From positions 1 to 41,757 of the forward strand of contig JAFVBS010000011.1 in assembly GCA_017479865.1 (NCBI GenBank): a stretch of 41,757 nucleotides of DNA, written 5' to 3'. Position 1 is the stretch's first letter, and each line of letters opens with the position of its first letter. This document shows, piece after piece, positions 7,351 to 14,930 of the stretch. The DNA is from Clostridia bacterium (GTDB taxonomy: Bacteria; Bacillota; Clostridia; TANB77; CAG-508). Below the pieces are notes generated by a model. That model made no database searches. It was not told the origin of the DNA and worked only from the letters and a program-made list of their open reading frames with translations. The translations under genes were made by a program, and so were the position numbers.

Positions 7351-8201
7351 CAGAATTGGAACGATATCAGGAAATTGAAAGAAGTATTATTACTAATTAT
7401 CGCAAAAAAATATGGAAAAAGTTTATACAAGGAATTACAGAATTTGACATGATACAAGACGGAGATAAAATTGCAGTTTGCATGTCTGGGGGGAAAGACT
7501 CCATGCTCCTTGCAAAATGTTTTCAGGAATTAAAAAAGCATCGCAAACTGAATTTTGAACTTGTATTTTTAGTTATGAATCCAGGTTATCATGAAATTAA
7601 TCGACAAAAAATCATTTCAAATGCAAAATTATTAAATATTCCAATCACGATGTTTGAAACTAATATATTTGATTGTGTTGCCAATATAGAAGATCATCCA
7701 TGTTATATTTGTGCAAGAATGAGAAGAGGATACTTATATAATAAAGCACAAGAATTAGGATGTAATAAAATAGCATTAGGACACCATTTTGATGATGTGA
7801 TAGAAACTGTATTAATGGGAATGCTATATGGAGCTCAAATGCAAACGATGATGCCAAAATTACATAGCACCTCTCATCCGGGAATGGAAATAATCAGACC
7901 ATTATATTATGTGAAAGAGGAAGATATTATCAGTTGGAAACAAAAGAATGATTTAGAATTTATTCAATGCGCTTGTAGATTTACGGAAAATTGTACTATT
8001 TGTGATAATGGTGGCGGTGGCTCCAAAAGAGAAGAAATGAAAAAACTGATTAAGCAATTAAGAAAAAATTACCCCAATATAGATATGAACATTATGAGAA
8101 GTACACAAAATGTGAATTTAGACACGTTAATTTCTTATAGAAAAGATGGAAAAACCTACCATTTTTTAGATAATTATCATGAAAAACAGGAAGAAAAATA
8201 A
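7347..8201 (+). CDS. TtcA-like tRNA 2-thiolation ATP pyrophosphatase
   Basis: The 284-residue product has the PP-loop SGGKDS at residues 47-52, which activates the target base with ATP, and the family's C-x-x-C pair in HPCYICARMRRG, then GHHFDDVIETVLM and a C-terminal cysteine cluster (QCACRF and NCTICDNGG). TtcA and relatives make 2-thiocytidine in tRNA and bind an iron-sulfur cluster through such cysteines. It starts with TTG at 7347, overlapping the TGA of the cysteine desulfurase gene, with GGAAGAGGGG as ribosome binding site. The exact target base is inferred, not proven. Confidence 0.85.
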   Translation: MTELERYQEIERSIITNYRKKIWKKFIQGITEFDMIQDGDKIAVCMSGGKDSMLLAKCFQELKKHRKLNFELVFLVMNPGYHEINRQKIISNAKLLNIPITMFETNIFDCVANIEDHPCYICARMRRGYLYNKAQELGCNKIALGHHFDDVIETVLMGMLYGAQMQTMMPKLHSTSHPGMEIIRPLYYVKEEDIISWKQKNDLEFIQCACRFTENCTICDNGGGGSKREEMKKLIKQLRKNYPNIDMNIMRSTQNVNLDTLISYRKDGKTYHFLDNYHEKQEEK

Positions 8202-8240
8202 TAATTTTTTAAAACAGTTTAAATGATGGAGGGATTTTCC

Positions 8241-8448
8241 ATGAAAGAAATAATTTTAAAAGTAGAGGGAATGGCTTGTAGTGGATGTGAAAATAGAGTG
8301 CAAAATGCTTTAAAAAACTATTGAAGGTGTCGAGGATGTGAAAGCAAGGTATATTGATAAAAGAGTAAAAATTACTTTCAATCAAGACGTTTCAAAAAGC
8401 ATATTAAAAGAAAAGATTGAAGAGCTTGGATATGAAGTAATAGAATAG
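8241..8448 (+). pseudogene. HMA-type metal chaperone (CopZ-like) with a +1 frame break
   Basis: From the ATG at 8241, behind a GGAGG site, the frame reads a typical heavy-metal-associated domain start (VEGMACSGCENRVQNALKN, with the M-x-C-x-x-C copper site) and then hits TGA at 8322-8324. The rest of the domain (EGVEDVKARYIDKRVKITF and so on to ELGYEVIE) continues in the +1 frame to the TAG at 8446-8448. Skipping one T at the UGA gives ALKNYEGVEDV with the usual spacing; losing one A from the six-A run at 8312-8317 gives ALKTIEGVEDV, also regular. It is either an indel, transcript slippage at the A run, or RF2-like +1 shifting at UGA. Confidence 0.75.
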
Positions 8449-8461
8449 GAGAAGTTTATGA

Positions 8462-9079
8462 GAAAAATTTGATAATAATGCTATTTGGAGAAATAAGGCA
8501 AATCATAAATGGTATGGAGCTTTACTAACCATTACAGAGGATAAGCTTGGCAGCAATTCAAATAATTCCATTGAAATTATAGATTTGCGCTATCAAAAAG
8601 ATAAAATCAATGAAATCATTGACAAAAAAGACATATATCCTGGTTATCATATGAATAAAAATAGTTGGATTACAATCAAGTTGGACAATACTGTTAGTAC
8701 AGAAAAAATATTGAAATTACTAGGTAATAGTTATGAACTTTCTATAGGCAACAAATGTGGATTGACAGGGGATGAATTATCTCAAAAAGTTTATCATTAT
8801 TTAACAACCATCCCTAAGGGAAAAGTGGTAACATATGGACAAATTGCTCAGTATTTAGGCAATAAGGGGTTAGCAAGAGCTGTAGGTAGCATCCTTCATA
8901 AAAATCCTGATGGAGACAAATACCCTTGCTATAAGGTTTTCAATGGAAAAGGGGAGTTGGCAGAAGCTTTTGTTTTTGGCGGAAAAGATGTTCAAAAGAA
9001 ATTATTAGAAAAAGAAGGCATTAAAGTAGTAGGCAATAGAGTTGATTTGTCTATTTATCAAATGAATAAGAGCAAGTAG
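8462..9079 (+). pseudogene. Truncated copy of the MmcQ/YjbR-MGMT fusion gene
   Basis: From 8462 the frame encodes EKFDNNAIWRNKANHKWYGA and continues at very high identity to residues about 130-330 of the gene at 12026-13018. A TGA at 8459-8461 precedes it directly and there is no ATG until 8651, so the N-terminal third of the DNA-binding half is missing. The MGMT-like half is intact (GKVVTYGQIAQYLGNKGLAR and PCYKVFNGKGELAEAFVFGG) and could still be made from an internal start such as TTG 8585 or ATG 8651, but I see no convincing ribosome binding site. The truncation point abuts the HMA gene. Confidence 0.75.
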
Positions 9080-9100
9080 TTCAAAAACTACTTGCTCTTA
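9067..9100. terminator. Bidirectional terminator overlapping a stop codon (GCAAGTA arm family)
   Basis: TAAGAGCAAGTAGTT (9067-9081) pairs with AACTACTTGCTCTTA (9086-9100) around CAAA, a perfect 15-bp stem. The TAG stop of the truncated MGMT gene lies inside the first arm. It sits between that gene and the convergent gap gene and could serve both. Confidence 0.75.
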
Positions 9101-9122
9101 TGGTACTATGATAATAATTAAT

Positions 9123-10139
9123 TTATCCTAGCTCTGCAAAATATTTAATTGTTCTTACCATCTGGCTTGTGTATGAATTTTCGTTGTCATACCAAGCAAC
9201 AACTTGTACTTGATATAATCCATTTCCAATTTCTGTTACCATTGTTTGCGTTGCGTCAAATAATGAACCATATTTAATTCCAATGATATCAGAAGAAACT
9301 AATGACTCTTCTGTATAGCCAAATGACTCACTAGCTTGAGATTTCATAGCTGCATTTATACTATCGACTGTAATGTTTTCGCCTTTTACAACTGCAACTA
9401 ATATCGTTGTTGAACCTGTTGGGACTGGAACTCTTTGTGCAGAACCAATTAATTTTCCATTTAATTCTGGAATAACTAATCCGATTGCTTTAGCTGCACC
9501 TGTTGAATTTGGTACTATATTTATAGCAGCTGCTCTTGCTCTTCTTAAATCCCCTTTTCTATGTGGACCATCTAATAACATTTGATCCCCCGTATAAGCA
9601 TGAACTGTTGTCATAATTCCTGATTGAATAGGTGCATAATCGTTTAAAGCTTTTGCCATTGGTGCTAAGCAGTTTGTTGTACATGATGCTGCTGATATTA
9701 TTTGATCATCTTTGTTCAATATGTTTTGGTTTACTCCAAATACAACTGTTTTTAATTCTTTTCCGGCTGGTGCTGAAATTACGACCTTTTTAGCTCCAGC
9801 ATTAATATGTGCTGTTGCTTTTTCTTTATTTGTATAGAACCCTGTACATTCTAATACTACATCTACTCCAATCTCTCCCCATGGTAATTTTGAAGCATCT
9901 GGTTCTGCATATATTTTTATTGTTTTTCCATCTACCGTAATAGAATCTTCACCAGCCAATACTGTGTCTGCCTTTTCATATCTTCCTTGTGCTGAATCAT
10001 ATTTTAATAAATGTGCCAACATTGAAGGACTTGTTAAATCGTTTATTGCAACTATTTCATATCCTTCTACTCCAAACATTTGCCTAAATGCTAGACGTCC
10101 TATACGCCCAAAACCATTAATGGCTACTTTTACTGACAT
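9123..10139 (-). CDS. gap: Glyceraldehyde-3-phosphate dehydrogenase
   Basis: A complete 338-residue GAPDH. The N-terminal NAD-binding GFGRIGRL, Asp34 in AINDLTSP (the residue that favours NAD over NADP), the active-site [10 protein letters not shown] with catalytic Cys153, HAYTGDQ and the C-terminal [12 protein letters not shown] are all present. It oxidises glyceraldehyde 3-phosphate to 1,3-bisphosphoglycerate in glycolysis in the cytoplasm. The ribosome binding site AAGGAGG lies just before the ATG. It stands alone here, without the pgk-tpi-gpm genes that often follow it in Firmicutes, and faces the MGMT-like gene. Confidence 0.98.
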   Translation of the reverse strand: MSVKVAINGFGRIGRLAFRQMFGVEGYEIVAINDLTSPSMLAHLLKYDSAQGRYEKADTVLAGEDSITVDGKTIKIYAEPDASKLPWGEIGVDVVLECTGFYTNKEKATAHINAGAKKVVISAPAGKELKTVVFGVNQNILNKDDQIISAASCTTNCLAPMAKALNDYAPIQSGIMTTVHAYTGDQMLLDGPHRKGDLRRARAAAINIVPNSTGAAKAIGLVIPELNGKLIGSAQRVPVPTGSTTILVAVVKGENITVDSINAAMKSQASESFGYTEESLVSSDIIGIKYGSLFDATQTMVTEIGNGLYQVQVVAWYDNENSYTSQMVRTIKYFAELG

Positions 10140-10220
10140 AATTTTTTCCTCCTTTTGACTTCAAGCAATTTTCTTGAGGCCTTTTTTATTATTATTTACC
10201 AATTTTTAATTGGCAATTCA

Positions 10221-10249
10221 ATTCTATATCAAAAAAAATTACTTTGCAA
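10221..10249 (-). promoter_or_regulatory. Promoter of gap
   Basis: Read on the minus strand, TTGCAA (10249-10244) and TAGAAT (10226-10221) are separated by 17 bases and point into gap. The leader is about 75 bases long. Confidence 0.5.
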
Positions 10250-10332
10250 GTGTAGTTAGCTATTTTTATGTTTAAAAGTAAAGTGATGATTGCAGATGTA
10301 ATGAATCGTCGAGGGGACATTTTTCTTCGATT

Positions 10333-10383
10333 ATGACAACGATTGGAAGTAAAATTTCAAGCATACAAAGAGATAAAGGTTAG
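10333..10383 (+). pseudogene. Possible remnant of an XRE-type regulator start, in a 340-bp gene-poor gap
   Basis: The stretch 10250-10590 holds no complete gene. At 10333 a short frame reads MTTIGSKISSIQRDKG and stops at once. M-x-x-I-G-x-K-I-x-x-x-R-x-x-K-G is how many helix-turn-helix (Cro/C1-type) regulators begin. Downstream (about 10405-10457) one frame gives a short hydrophobic stretch (FSMFIAILIMLVAV). Both could be scraps of decayed genes, but no longer homology is visible, so this is weak. Confidence 0.25.
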
Positions 10384-10590
10384 AATTTAGAACACCGAAA
10401 AGAAGAATGCATATTTTCAATGTTTATTGCTATTTTAATAATGTTAGTTGCCGTTTAAGTTAATTGAGCAGGTAAAAACCAATTTAGGGTATATTGAAAA
10501 TTTGAATTAAAATACTTGCCCCATTGTATAAATTTTGTATGAAGGGAAAAAATAGAAATAAAATGAATGATAAAAAATGGGAGCGAGAGT

Positions 10591-11277
10591 ATGGAAATCA
10601 TAAAAATTATCATGTTGTCACTTGGCTCAATGATTGTTCTATTTATTTTAACCAAAATAATGGGACAAAGAGAAATGTCACAACTTAGCATTTTTGACTA
10701 TATCATTAGTATTACAATAGGTTCTATCGCTGCCGAGATGGCCACCTCATTAGAAGATAACTTTATTCAGCCACTGGTTGCCATGATTGTATATGCATTA
10801 GTAACTTTAATTACATCAGTGCTCAATAATAAGTTTGTAAAACTAAGACCAATCCTTTCTGGTAGAACCTTAATTTTATATGACAATGGAACATTATTTA
10901 AAGATAATTTTAAAAAAGCTAAAATAGATTTAAATGAATTTTTAGTACAATGCAGGACAAGTGGATTTTTTAATTTAAGTGATGTGAAAACCGCATTATT
11001 AGAGGAGAATGGAAAGATAAGTTTCTTGCCATATGCAGATAGAAGGCCAGCAAATCCAAGTGATTTTAATATAAAACCAAAAGAGGATAACATGGTTACT
11101 AATTTAATATTAGACGGCAAAGTTATGGAGAATAATTTGCAAGAATTAGGTTTTGATAAAATATGGTTAAATGAAATGTTACAAAAACAGGGAATTACAA
11201 AAATCAATTGTATTTTTTTAGCAACCTATGATGGAGATGGCAATTTATCTGTATATTTAACAAATAAAGAAAATTAA
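10591..11277 (+). CDS. YetF/DUF421-type membrane protein
   Basis: The 228-residue product starts with three membrane segments containing the family block LTKIMGQREMSQLSIFDYII and SITIGSIAAEMA, followed by a soluble C-terminal region with the GRTLILYDNG and LVQCRTSGFFNLSDVKTALL blocks typical of DUF421 (YetF, YcaP) proteins. GGGAG at 10579-10583 is seven bases before this ATG; an earlier in-frame ATG at 10567 lacks such a site. YetF relatives are linked to spore membrane lipid and germination effects in Bacillus; the function here is not shown. Confidence 0.85.
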   Translation: MEIIKIIMLSLGSMIVLFILTKIMGQREMSQLSIFDYIISITIGSIAAEMATSLEDNFIQPLVAMIVYALVTLITSVLNNKFVKLRPILSGRTLILYDNGTLFKDNFKKAKIDLNEFLVQCRTSGFFNLSDVKTALLEENGKISFLPYADRRPANPSDFNIKPKEDNMVTNLILDGKVMENNLQELGFDKIWLNEMLQKQGITKINCIFLATYDGDGNLSVYLTNKEN

Positions 11278-11339
11278 ATGTCCAAAACTTTTAACGAAAA
11301 TAAGAAAAGAACATATAATTTAAAGAGGTGTTAAAAGAT

Positions 11340-11499
11340 ATGGAATCTTGTGAATTTGTAACGTTAATTTCTATTTTAGCTTGTAGTATCGCCAAAGACA
11401 AATCACAAGAAGAAATTGCTATTTTATCAGCGATATTTACGCAACTTCGGAGATACTCTAACGACAATTTCAGCCTTAGATTCAAATCGATCAAATTAA
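11340..11499 (+). CDS. DUF6774-type small protein requiring +1 shift at a CGG codon
   Basis: Starting at the ATG at 11340 behind AAAGAGGTG, the frame gives SCEFVTLISILACSIAKDKS and then EEIAILSAIFTQL, which I recognise as the DUF6774 pattern. At 11448-11450 the next codon is CGG. In frame zero the protein continues as an unrelated basic tail to 11543. Skipping the C of CGG restores G-D-T-L-T-T-I-S-A, the regular family ending (FTQLGDTL), and a stop at 11497-11499, for a 52-residue protein. I therefore annotate the joined reading frame 11340-11447 plus 11449-11499. Function of the family is unknown. Same CGG behaviour as in cwlJ, the gerQ-like gene and the LCP gene. Confidence 0.7.
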
Positions 11500-11533
11500 T
11501 TCATTTTAGAAATATTGATAAAATAAATTATGG

Positions 11534-11569
11534 AAGCAAGTAATTAAGTTGAAAATTACTTGCTTTTAT
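11534..11569 (+). terminator. Intrinsic terminator (GCAAGTAATT arm family)
   Basis: AAGCAAGTAATT pairs with AATTACTTGCTT (12 bp) around eight bases and runs into TTTAT. It overlaps the end of the unshifted reading frame, which fits the shorter, shifted protein ending at 11499. Confidence 0.85.
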
Positions 11570-11617
11570 GTTAGTATAATCATCATAAGAATCATAATTG
11601 ATAGATAGGAGAAAAAG

Positions 11618-11875
11618 ATGGAATATAAATATAAAACCCAAGGAGTTTGTTCTACAGAAATGATATTTGACATTGATGATAATTATGTGGTTCAAGACTT
11701 AAAAGTAATTGGTGGATGCAATGGTAATTTGAAGGGAATATCATCATTAGTAAAAGGAATGAAAGTGGATGATATCATTTCAAAATTATCAGGAATTAAA
11801 TGCGGATTTAGGCAAACATCTTGCCCAGACCAAATCGCAAAAGCACTAAAAGAGTTCTGCAAGATTGAAAAATGA
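11618..11875 (+). CDS. TSCPD domain protein (TIGR03905-like)
   Basis: An 85-residue protein with TQGVCSTEM near the start, VIGGCNGNLKGISSLVKGM in the middle and RQTSCPDQIAKAL near the end, the T-S-C-P-D signature that names the family. The same domain occurs at the C-terminus of some ribonucleotide reductases and as free small proteins; four conserved cysteines suggest a metal site. TAGGAG lies before the ATG. The stand-alone protein has no established function. Confidence 0.88.
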   Translation: MEYKYKTQGVCSTEMIFDIDDNYVVQDLKVIGGCNGNLKGISSLVKGMKVDDIISKLSGIKCGFRQTSCPDQIAKALKEFCKIEK

Positions 11876-12025
11876 AAAATAGAGCTTAAATAAATAAATG
11901 GCATCCAAGTCAATGAATTTTGAAAAAGCAAAAAATATAACGCCAAAGACATATATGTTAAATGGATTATGGCTATTTTTCTTGACGCTTACAAAGATTT
12001 ATCAAGAAAGTAATAGGAGCAATTG

Positions 12026-13018
12026 ATGAGAAATTTAGAAAACGAATTAAAAAATAAAATAATCGATGATAGTAAGTTAATCAAATATGGCTTTGTTAAG
12101 CAAGATAATTGTTATTTATTTCATACTAAAATATGTAATAATCAATTTGAGATGATAGTATCTTTTTCAGAAGGTCAAAATACAGCCAAGCTAATTGATA
12201 TTGCAAATGAAGAGGAATATATTCCTGTGGATATTCAAGATTCTGTGGGAGAATTTGTTGGCAAAGTGCGAGAAGAATATGAAAACAAGCTACAGAATAT
12301 TATTGAAAAATGTACAATTCCCAACGTTTTTAAAAGTAGCCAAGCAAAAGAGGTCATCCAATATGTAACAGAAAGATATGGCGATGATTTAGAATTTTTA
12401 TGGGAAAAATTTGATAATAATGCGATATGGAGAAACAAAGCAAATCATAAGTGGTATGGGGCTTTGCTTACGATTACGGAAGATAAACTCGGCATCAATT
12501 CAAATAAAACCATAGAGATTTTAGATTTGCGTTATCAAAAAGATAAAATTCATGAAATAATTGATAACAAAGAAATATATCCAGGGTATCATATGAATAA
12601 AAGTAGTTGGATTACAATCAAGCTGGACAATACTGTTAGTACAGAAAAAATATTGAAATTGCTAGGTAATAGTTATGAACTTTCTATCGGCAATAAATGT
12701 GGAATGGCAGGAGACGAATTATCTCAAAAAGTTTATGATTATTTAACCACTATCCCTCAAGGGAAAGTAGTAACCTATGGGCAAATTGCACAGCATTTAG
12801 GAAATAAAGGATTAGCAAGAGTAGTGGGAAGCATTCTGCATAAAAATCCAGATGGAGACAAATATCCTTGCTATAAGGTTTTAAACGGAAAAGGAGAATT
12901 GGCAGAGGCTTTTGTTTTTGGAGGAAAAGACATTCAAAAGGAACTCCTAGAAAAAGAAGGAATAAAAGTAATTAATGCTAAAGTAGATTTAGCAATTTAT
13001 CAGTGGAAAGAAAAGTAA
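12026..13018 (+). CDS. MmcQ/YjbR-like domain fused to an MGMT-like alkyltransferase domain
   Basis: The 330-residue protein has a helical N-terminal lead, an MmcQ/YjbR double-wing domain (about 110-225; FDNNAIWRNKANHKWYGALL, YPGYHMNKSSWITIKLD) and a C-terminal MGMT/ATL-like domain (about 235-330; GKVVTYGQIAQHLGNKGLAR). The MGMT reaction cysteine is present (Cys282) but in P-C-Y-K-V instead of the usual P-C-H-R-V, so direct dealkylation is uncertain and a sensing or alkyltransferase-like role is possible. AGGAG is seven bases before the ATG at 12026. A truncated duplicate lies at 8462-9079. Confidence 0.82.
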   Translation: MRNLENELKNKIIDDSKLIKYGFVKQDNCYLFHTKICNNQFEMIVSFSEGQNTAKLIDIANEEEYIPVDIQDSVGEFVGKVREEYENKLQNIIEKCTIPNVFKSSQAKEVIQYVTERYGDDLEFLWEKFDNNAIWRNKANHKWYGALLTITEDKLGINSNKTIEILDLRYQKDKIHEIIDNKEIYPGYHMNKSSWITIKLDNTVSTEKILKLLGNSYELSIGNKCGMAGDELSQKVYDYLTTIPQGKVVTYGQIAQHLGNKGLARVVGSILHKNPDGDKYPCYKVLNGKGELAEAFVFGGKDIQKELLEKEGIKVINAKVDLAIYQWKEK

Positions 13019-13120
13019 TAAAAAACTCAGTTAAAATAACATAAATGCGAGGATAATGCTAAAAATCAATTGTGATATTCGAAATGTATAACAGTTGAAA
13101 ACTAAATTTTGCAATATACA

Positions 13121-13158
13121 AGAGTAAGTAATTTAAATAATTACTTGCTCTCTTTTTT
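13121..13158 (+). terminator. Intrinsic terminator (GCAAGTAATT arm family)
   Basis: AGAGTAAGTAATT (13121-13133) pairs with AATTACTTGCTCT (13139-13151) with one G-T wobble, followed by six T. Confidence 0.88.
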
Positions 13159-13281
13159 ATTGCATAGGAAAAATCATTAGATTTTTCCGGAGCAATAAGG
13201 TTAAGTTTTCTTGGACCGCCCGCACGAAGTGCGTGGCATGTGGCAAGTCCACTTTTCTTATGATGTATCATAAGAAAAGTG
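13158..13281. repeat. GC-rich multi-hairpin element, probably a dispersed repeat or structured RNA
   Basis: The 402-bp gap 13019-13420 holds no gene but is dense in structure. Hairpin 1: TATTGC/GCAATA (13158-13163 with 13192-13197) enclosing GGAAAAATC/GATTTTTCC. Hairpin 2: TGGAC/GTCCA (13212-13216 with 13247-13251) enclosing GCC/GGC and CGCAC/GTGCG with a GAA loop. Hairpin 3: a perfect 15-bp stem, 13250-13264 with 13267-13281. The middle part is much richer in G and C than its surroundings. No family matched. The rest of the gap to 13420 is AT-rich leader DNA for the VTC gene, in which I see no convincing promoter. Confidence 0.55.
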
Positions 13282-13420
13282 AACGAAATCTAAAATAGAA
13301 TAACCAAGTTCTTTCATTTTTTATACATAAAAATTTTTTAAAATTTTTTTCTATTTAATTTTCATTTAAGCTTTCCTGTCTAAAATAACCATAACAAAAC
13401 AAAAACAGGAGGAAGAAACA

Positions 13421-14134
13421 ATGGTTGATATTTTTAGAAGAGTGGAAAAGAAATATATTTTATCTCGTGAACAATATCAAAATATCAAAAAAATGATGCA
13501 AGAATATGTCGTGCCAGACGAATATGGGAAAAGTACTATTTGCAATATTTATTTTGATACAGAAGATTATGCATTTATTCGCCATTCCATTACCAAACCA
13601 TTTTTTAAAGAAAAAGTACGATTAAGAAGTTATAATACTCCAAACAAAGAAAGCACTGTTTTTTTAGAAATTAAAAGAAAAGTAGATGGAGTGGTAGGAA
13701 AAAGAAGAATTGCATTGACACTTTCTGAATTTGAACAATATAGAAAAAACGGAAAAGCAGTGACAAATCAAAACTTACAAATTAAAAATGAATTAGATTA
13801 CTATTTTGCCAAATACAATTTAAAAGAAAAAATGTACATTTCATATGAAAGAGAAGCTTTTTACGAAAAAGACAATCCTAATTTTAGAATTACCTTTGAT
13901 ACCAACATTCTTGCAAGAGACTATCAGTTAGGCTTAAGCAAAGGAAGTTATGGTCAAAGTTTGTTAGCACCTAACCAATATATTATGGAAGTAAAAACGC
14001 TGGGAGCCATTCCATTATGGTTTGTCAAAGTATTGGATAGATGTCAAGTAAAACCTGGTAGCTTTTCAAAATATGGAGAAGCTTACACAGAATTAATATT
14101 TAGAGAAAATGCGCTAGAACAACGTATTTCGTAG
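13421..14134 (+). CDS. VTC-domain (polyphosphate polymerase-like) protein
   Basis: The 237-residue protein has the triphosphate-tunnel features of the VTC domain: RRVEKKYILSREQY at the start (E-K-K-Y), NIYFDTEDYAFIRHS, the basic VRLRSY strand, VFLEIKRKVDGVVGKRR, and late YISYEREAFY, RITFDTN and IMEVKTLGAIPLWF. In eukaryotes this domain makes polyphosphate from ATP; bacterial single-domain forms are widespread but little studied. GGAGG is close to the ATG. It heads a probable operon with the DUF4956 membrane protein and the beta-helix surface protein, a neighbourhood often seen in clostridia. Confidence 0.88.
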   Translation: MVDIFRRVEKKYILSREQYQNIKKMMQEYVVPDEYGKSTICNIYFDTEDYAFIRHSITKPFFKEKVRLRSYNTPNKESTVFLEIKRKVDGVVGKRRIALTLSEFEQYRKNGKAVTNQNLQIKNELDYYFAKYNLKEKMYISYEREAFYEKDNPNFRITFDTNILARDYQLGLSKGSYGQSLLAPNQYIMEVKTLGAIPLWFVKVLDRCQVKPGSFSKYGEAYTELIFRENALEQRIS

Positions 14135-14145
14135 AAAACAGATTA

Positions 14146-14230
14146 ACAAATTTTAAATAGCAGAGCTATTAAAAATTTGTAACATCTGTATCACTTATCC
14201 GTAACTCAGCTAAAGCTTCGTACGGCTAAG
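14146..14230. other. Two long imperfect hairpins in the VTC-DUF4956 gap
   Basis: ACAAATTTTAAATAGC (14146-14161) pairs with GCTATTAAAAATTTGT (14165-14180) with one mismatch around a three-base loop; then CTTATCCGTA (14194-14203) pairs with TACGGCTAAG (14221-14230) with one mismatch. There is no T run after the first stem, so it is not a clear terminator. It may regulate or process the message between the first and second genes of the cluster. Confidence 0.45.
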
Positions 14231-14255
14231 AAAAAATTAAGGAGGAAATAAAATT

Positions 14256-14930
14256 ATGTTAGAAAGTATGTTTAGTACAACCGTCGCAACAATTAGTTTG
14301 CAAAATTGTTTAATTTGCATAGGAGTTGCAATTATTTTGGGATTAGTGATTAGTTTTGTTCATAAAAAAACAACCAAAACAACTCCCAACTTTTTACTAA
14401 CTGTTGCTGTGTTACCAGTTTTGGTACAAGTAGTTATCTTATTAGTCAATGGAAATTTGGGAACATCATTAGCCGTTGCAGGAGCATTTAGCTTAATTCG
14501 TTTTAGAAGTATGCCAGGAAATTCAAAAGAAATTATTACAGTATTTTGGGCAATGGCAATTGGTCTCGCTTTAGGAATGGGCTATGTTATATTTGCTACA
14601 ATAGTTACTGCCATTGTAGCAGTTCTCATGATTGTGATCAATCAAGTGTTAAGTAAAATGCAAAAAACATCTAATCGAAACTTAAAAATTGTTGTTCCAG
14701 AAAATTTAGATTATAACGAAATATTCGATGACCTATTTGAAAAATATACTGACCAAGTAGAATTAAAGAAAGTAAAAACAACCAATATGGGAAGTATGTT
14801 TGAAGTTACTTATATGGTAACTTTAAAGAAAGATATCAATGAAAAGCAATTTTTAGATGAAATTAGAGTGAGAAATGCTAACATGCTAGTGATGTTGGAA
14901 CGCGAAGAAATGAGAGAGGAGGAATTATAA
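14256..14930 (+). CDS. DUF4956 membrane protein
   Basis: The 224-residue protein has four membrane segments in its first 130 residues (including LLTVAVLPVLVQVVILLVNG and VFWAMAIGLALGMGYVIFAT) with the conserved loop AGAFSLIRFRSMPGNSKEI, then a soluble C-terminal ferredoxin-like part ending MLEREEMREEEL. This is the DUF4956 pattern. AAGGAGG precedes the ATG. The stop TAA shares its last A with the ATG of the next gene, so the two are translationally coupled. Function is unknown; it travels with VTC-domain genes. Confidence 0.85.
   Translation: MLESMFSTTVATISLQNCLICIGVAIILGLVISFVHKKTTKTTPNFLLTVAVLPVLVQVVILLVNGNLGTSLAVAGAFSLIRFRSMPGNSKEIITVFWAMAIGLALGMGYVIFATIVTAIVAVLMIVINQVLSKMQKTSNRNLKIVVPENLDYNEIFDDLFEKYTDQVELKKVKTTNMGSMFEVTYMVTLKKDINEKQFLDEIRVRNANMLVMLEREEMREEEL

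Noticed and set aside
8305-8324. A-AAA-AAC as a classic -1 slippery heptamer in the HMA gene
   Set aside because: The phase fits a -1 site, but the -1 frame runs CTA-TTG-AAG and soon stops; the rest of the domain is in the +1 frame.
11898-12026. 42-residue open frame before the MmcQ-MGMT gene, with one hydrophobic stretch
   Set aside because: No ribosome binding site and no recognisable motif. It could be a scrap of a membrane gene, but I cannot support it as a gene.
13059-13271. 70-residue minus-strand open frame through the GC-rich hairpin element
   Set aside because: It reads across three strong hairpins, has no ribosome binding site and no domain; better explained as repeat DNA.
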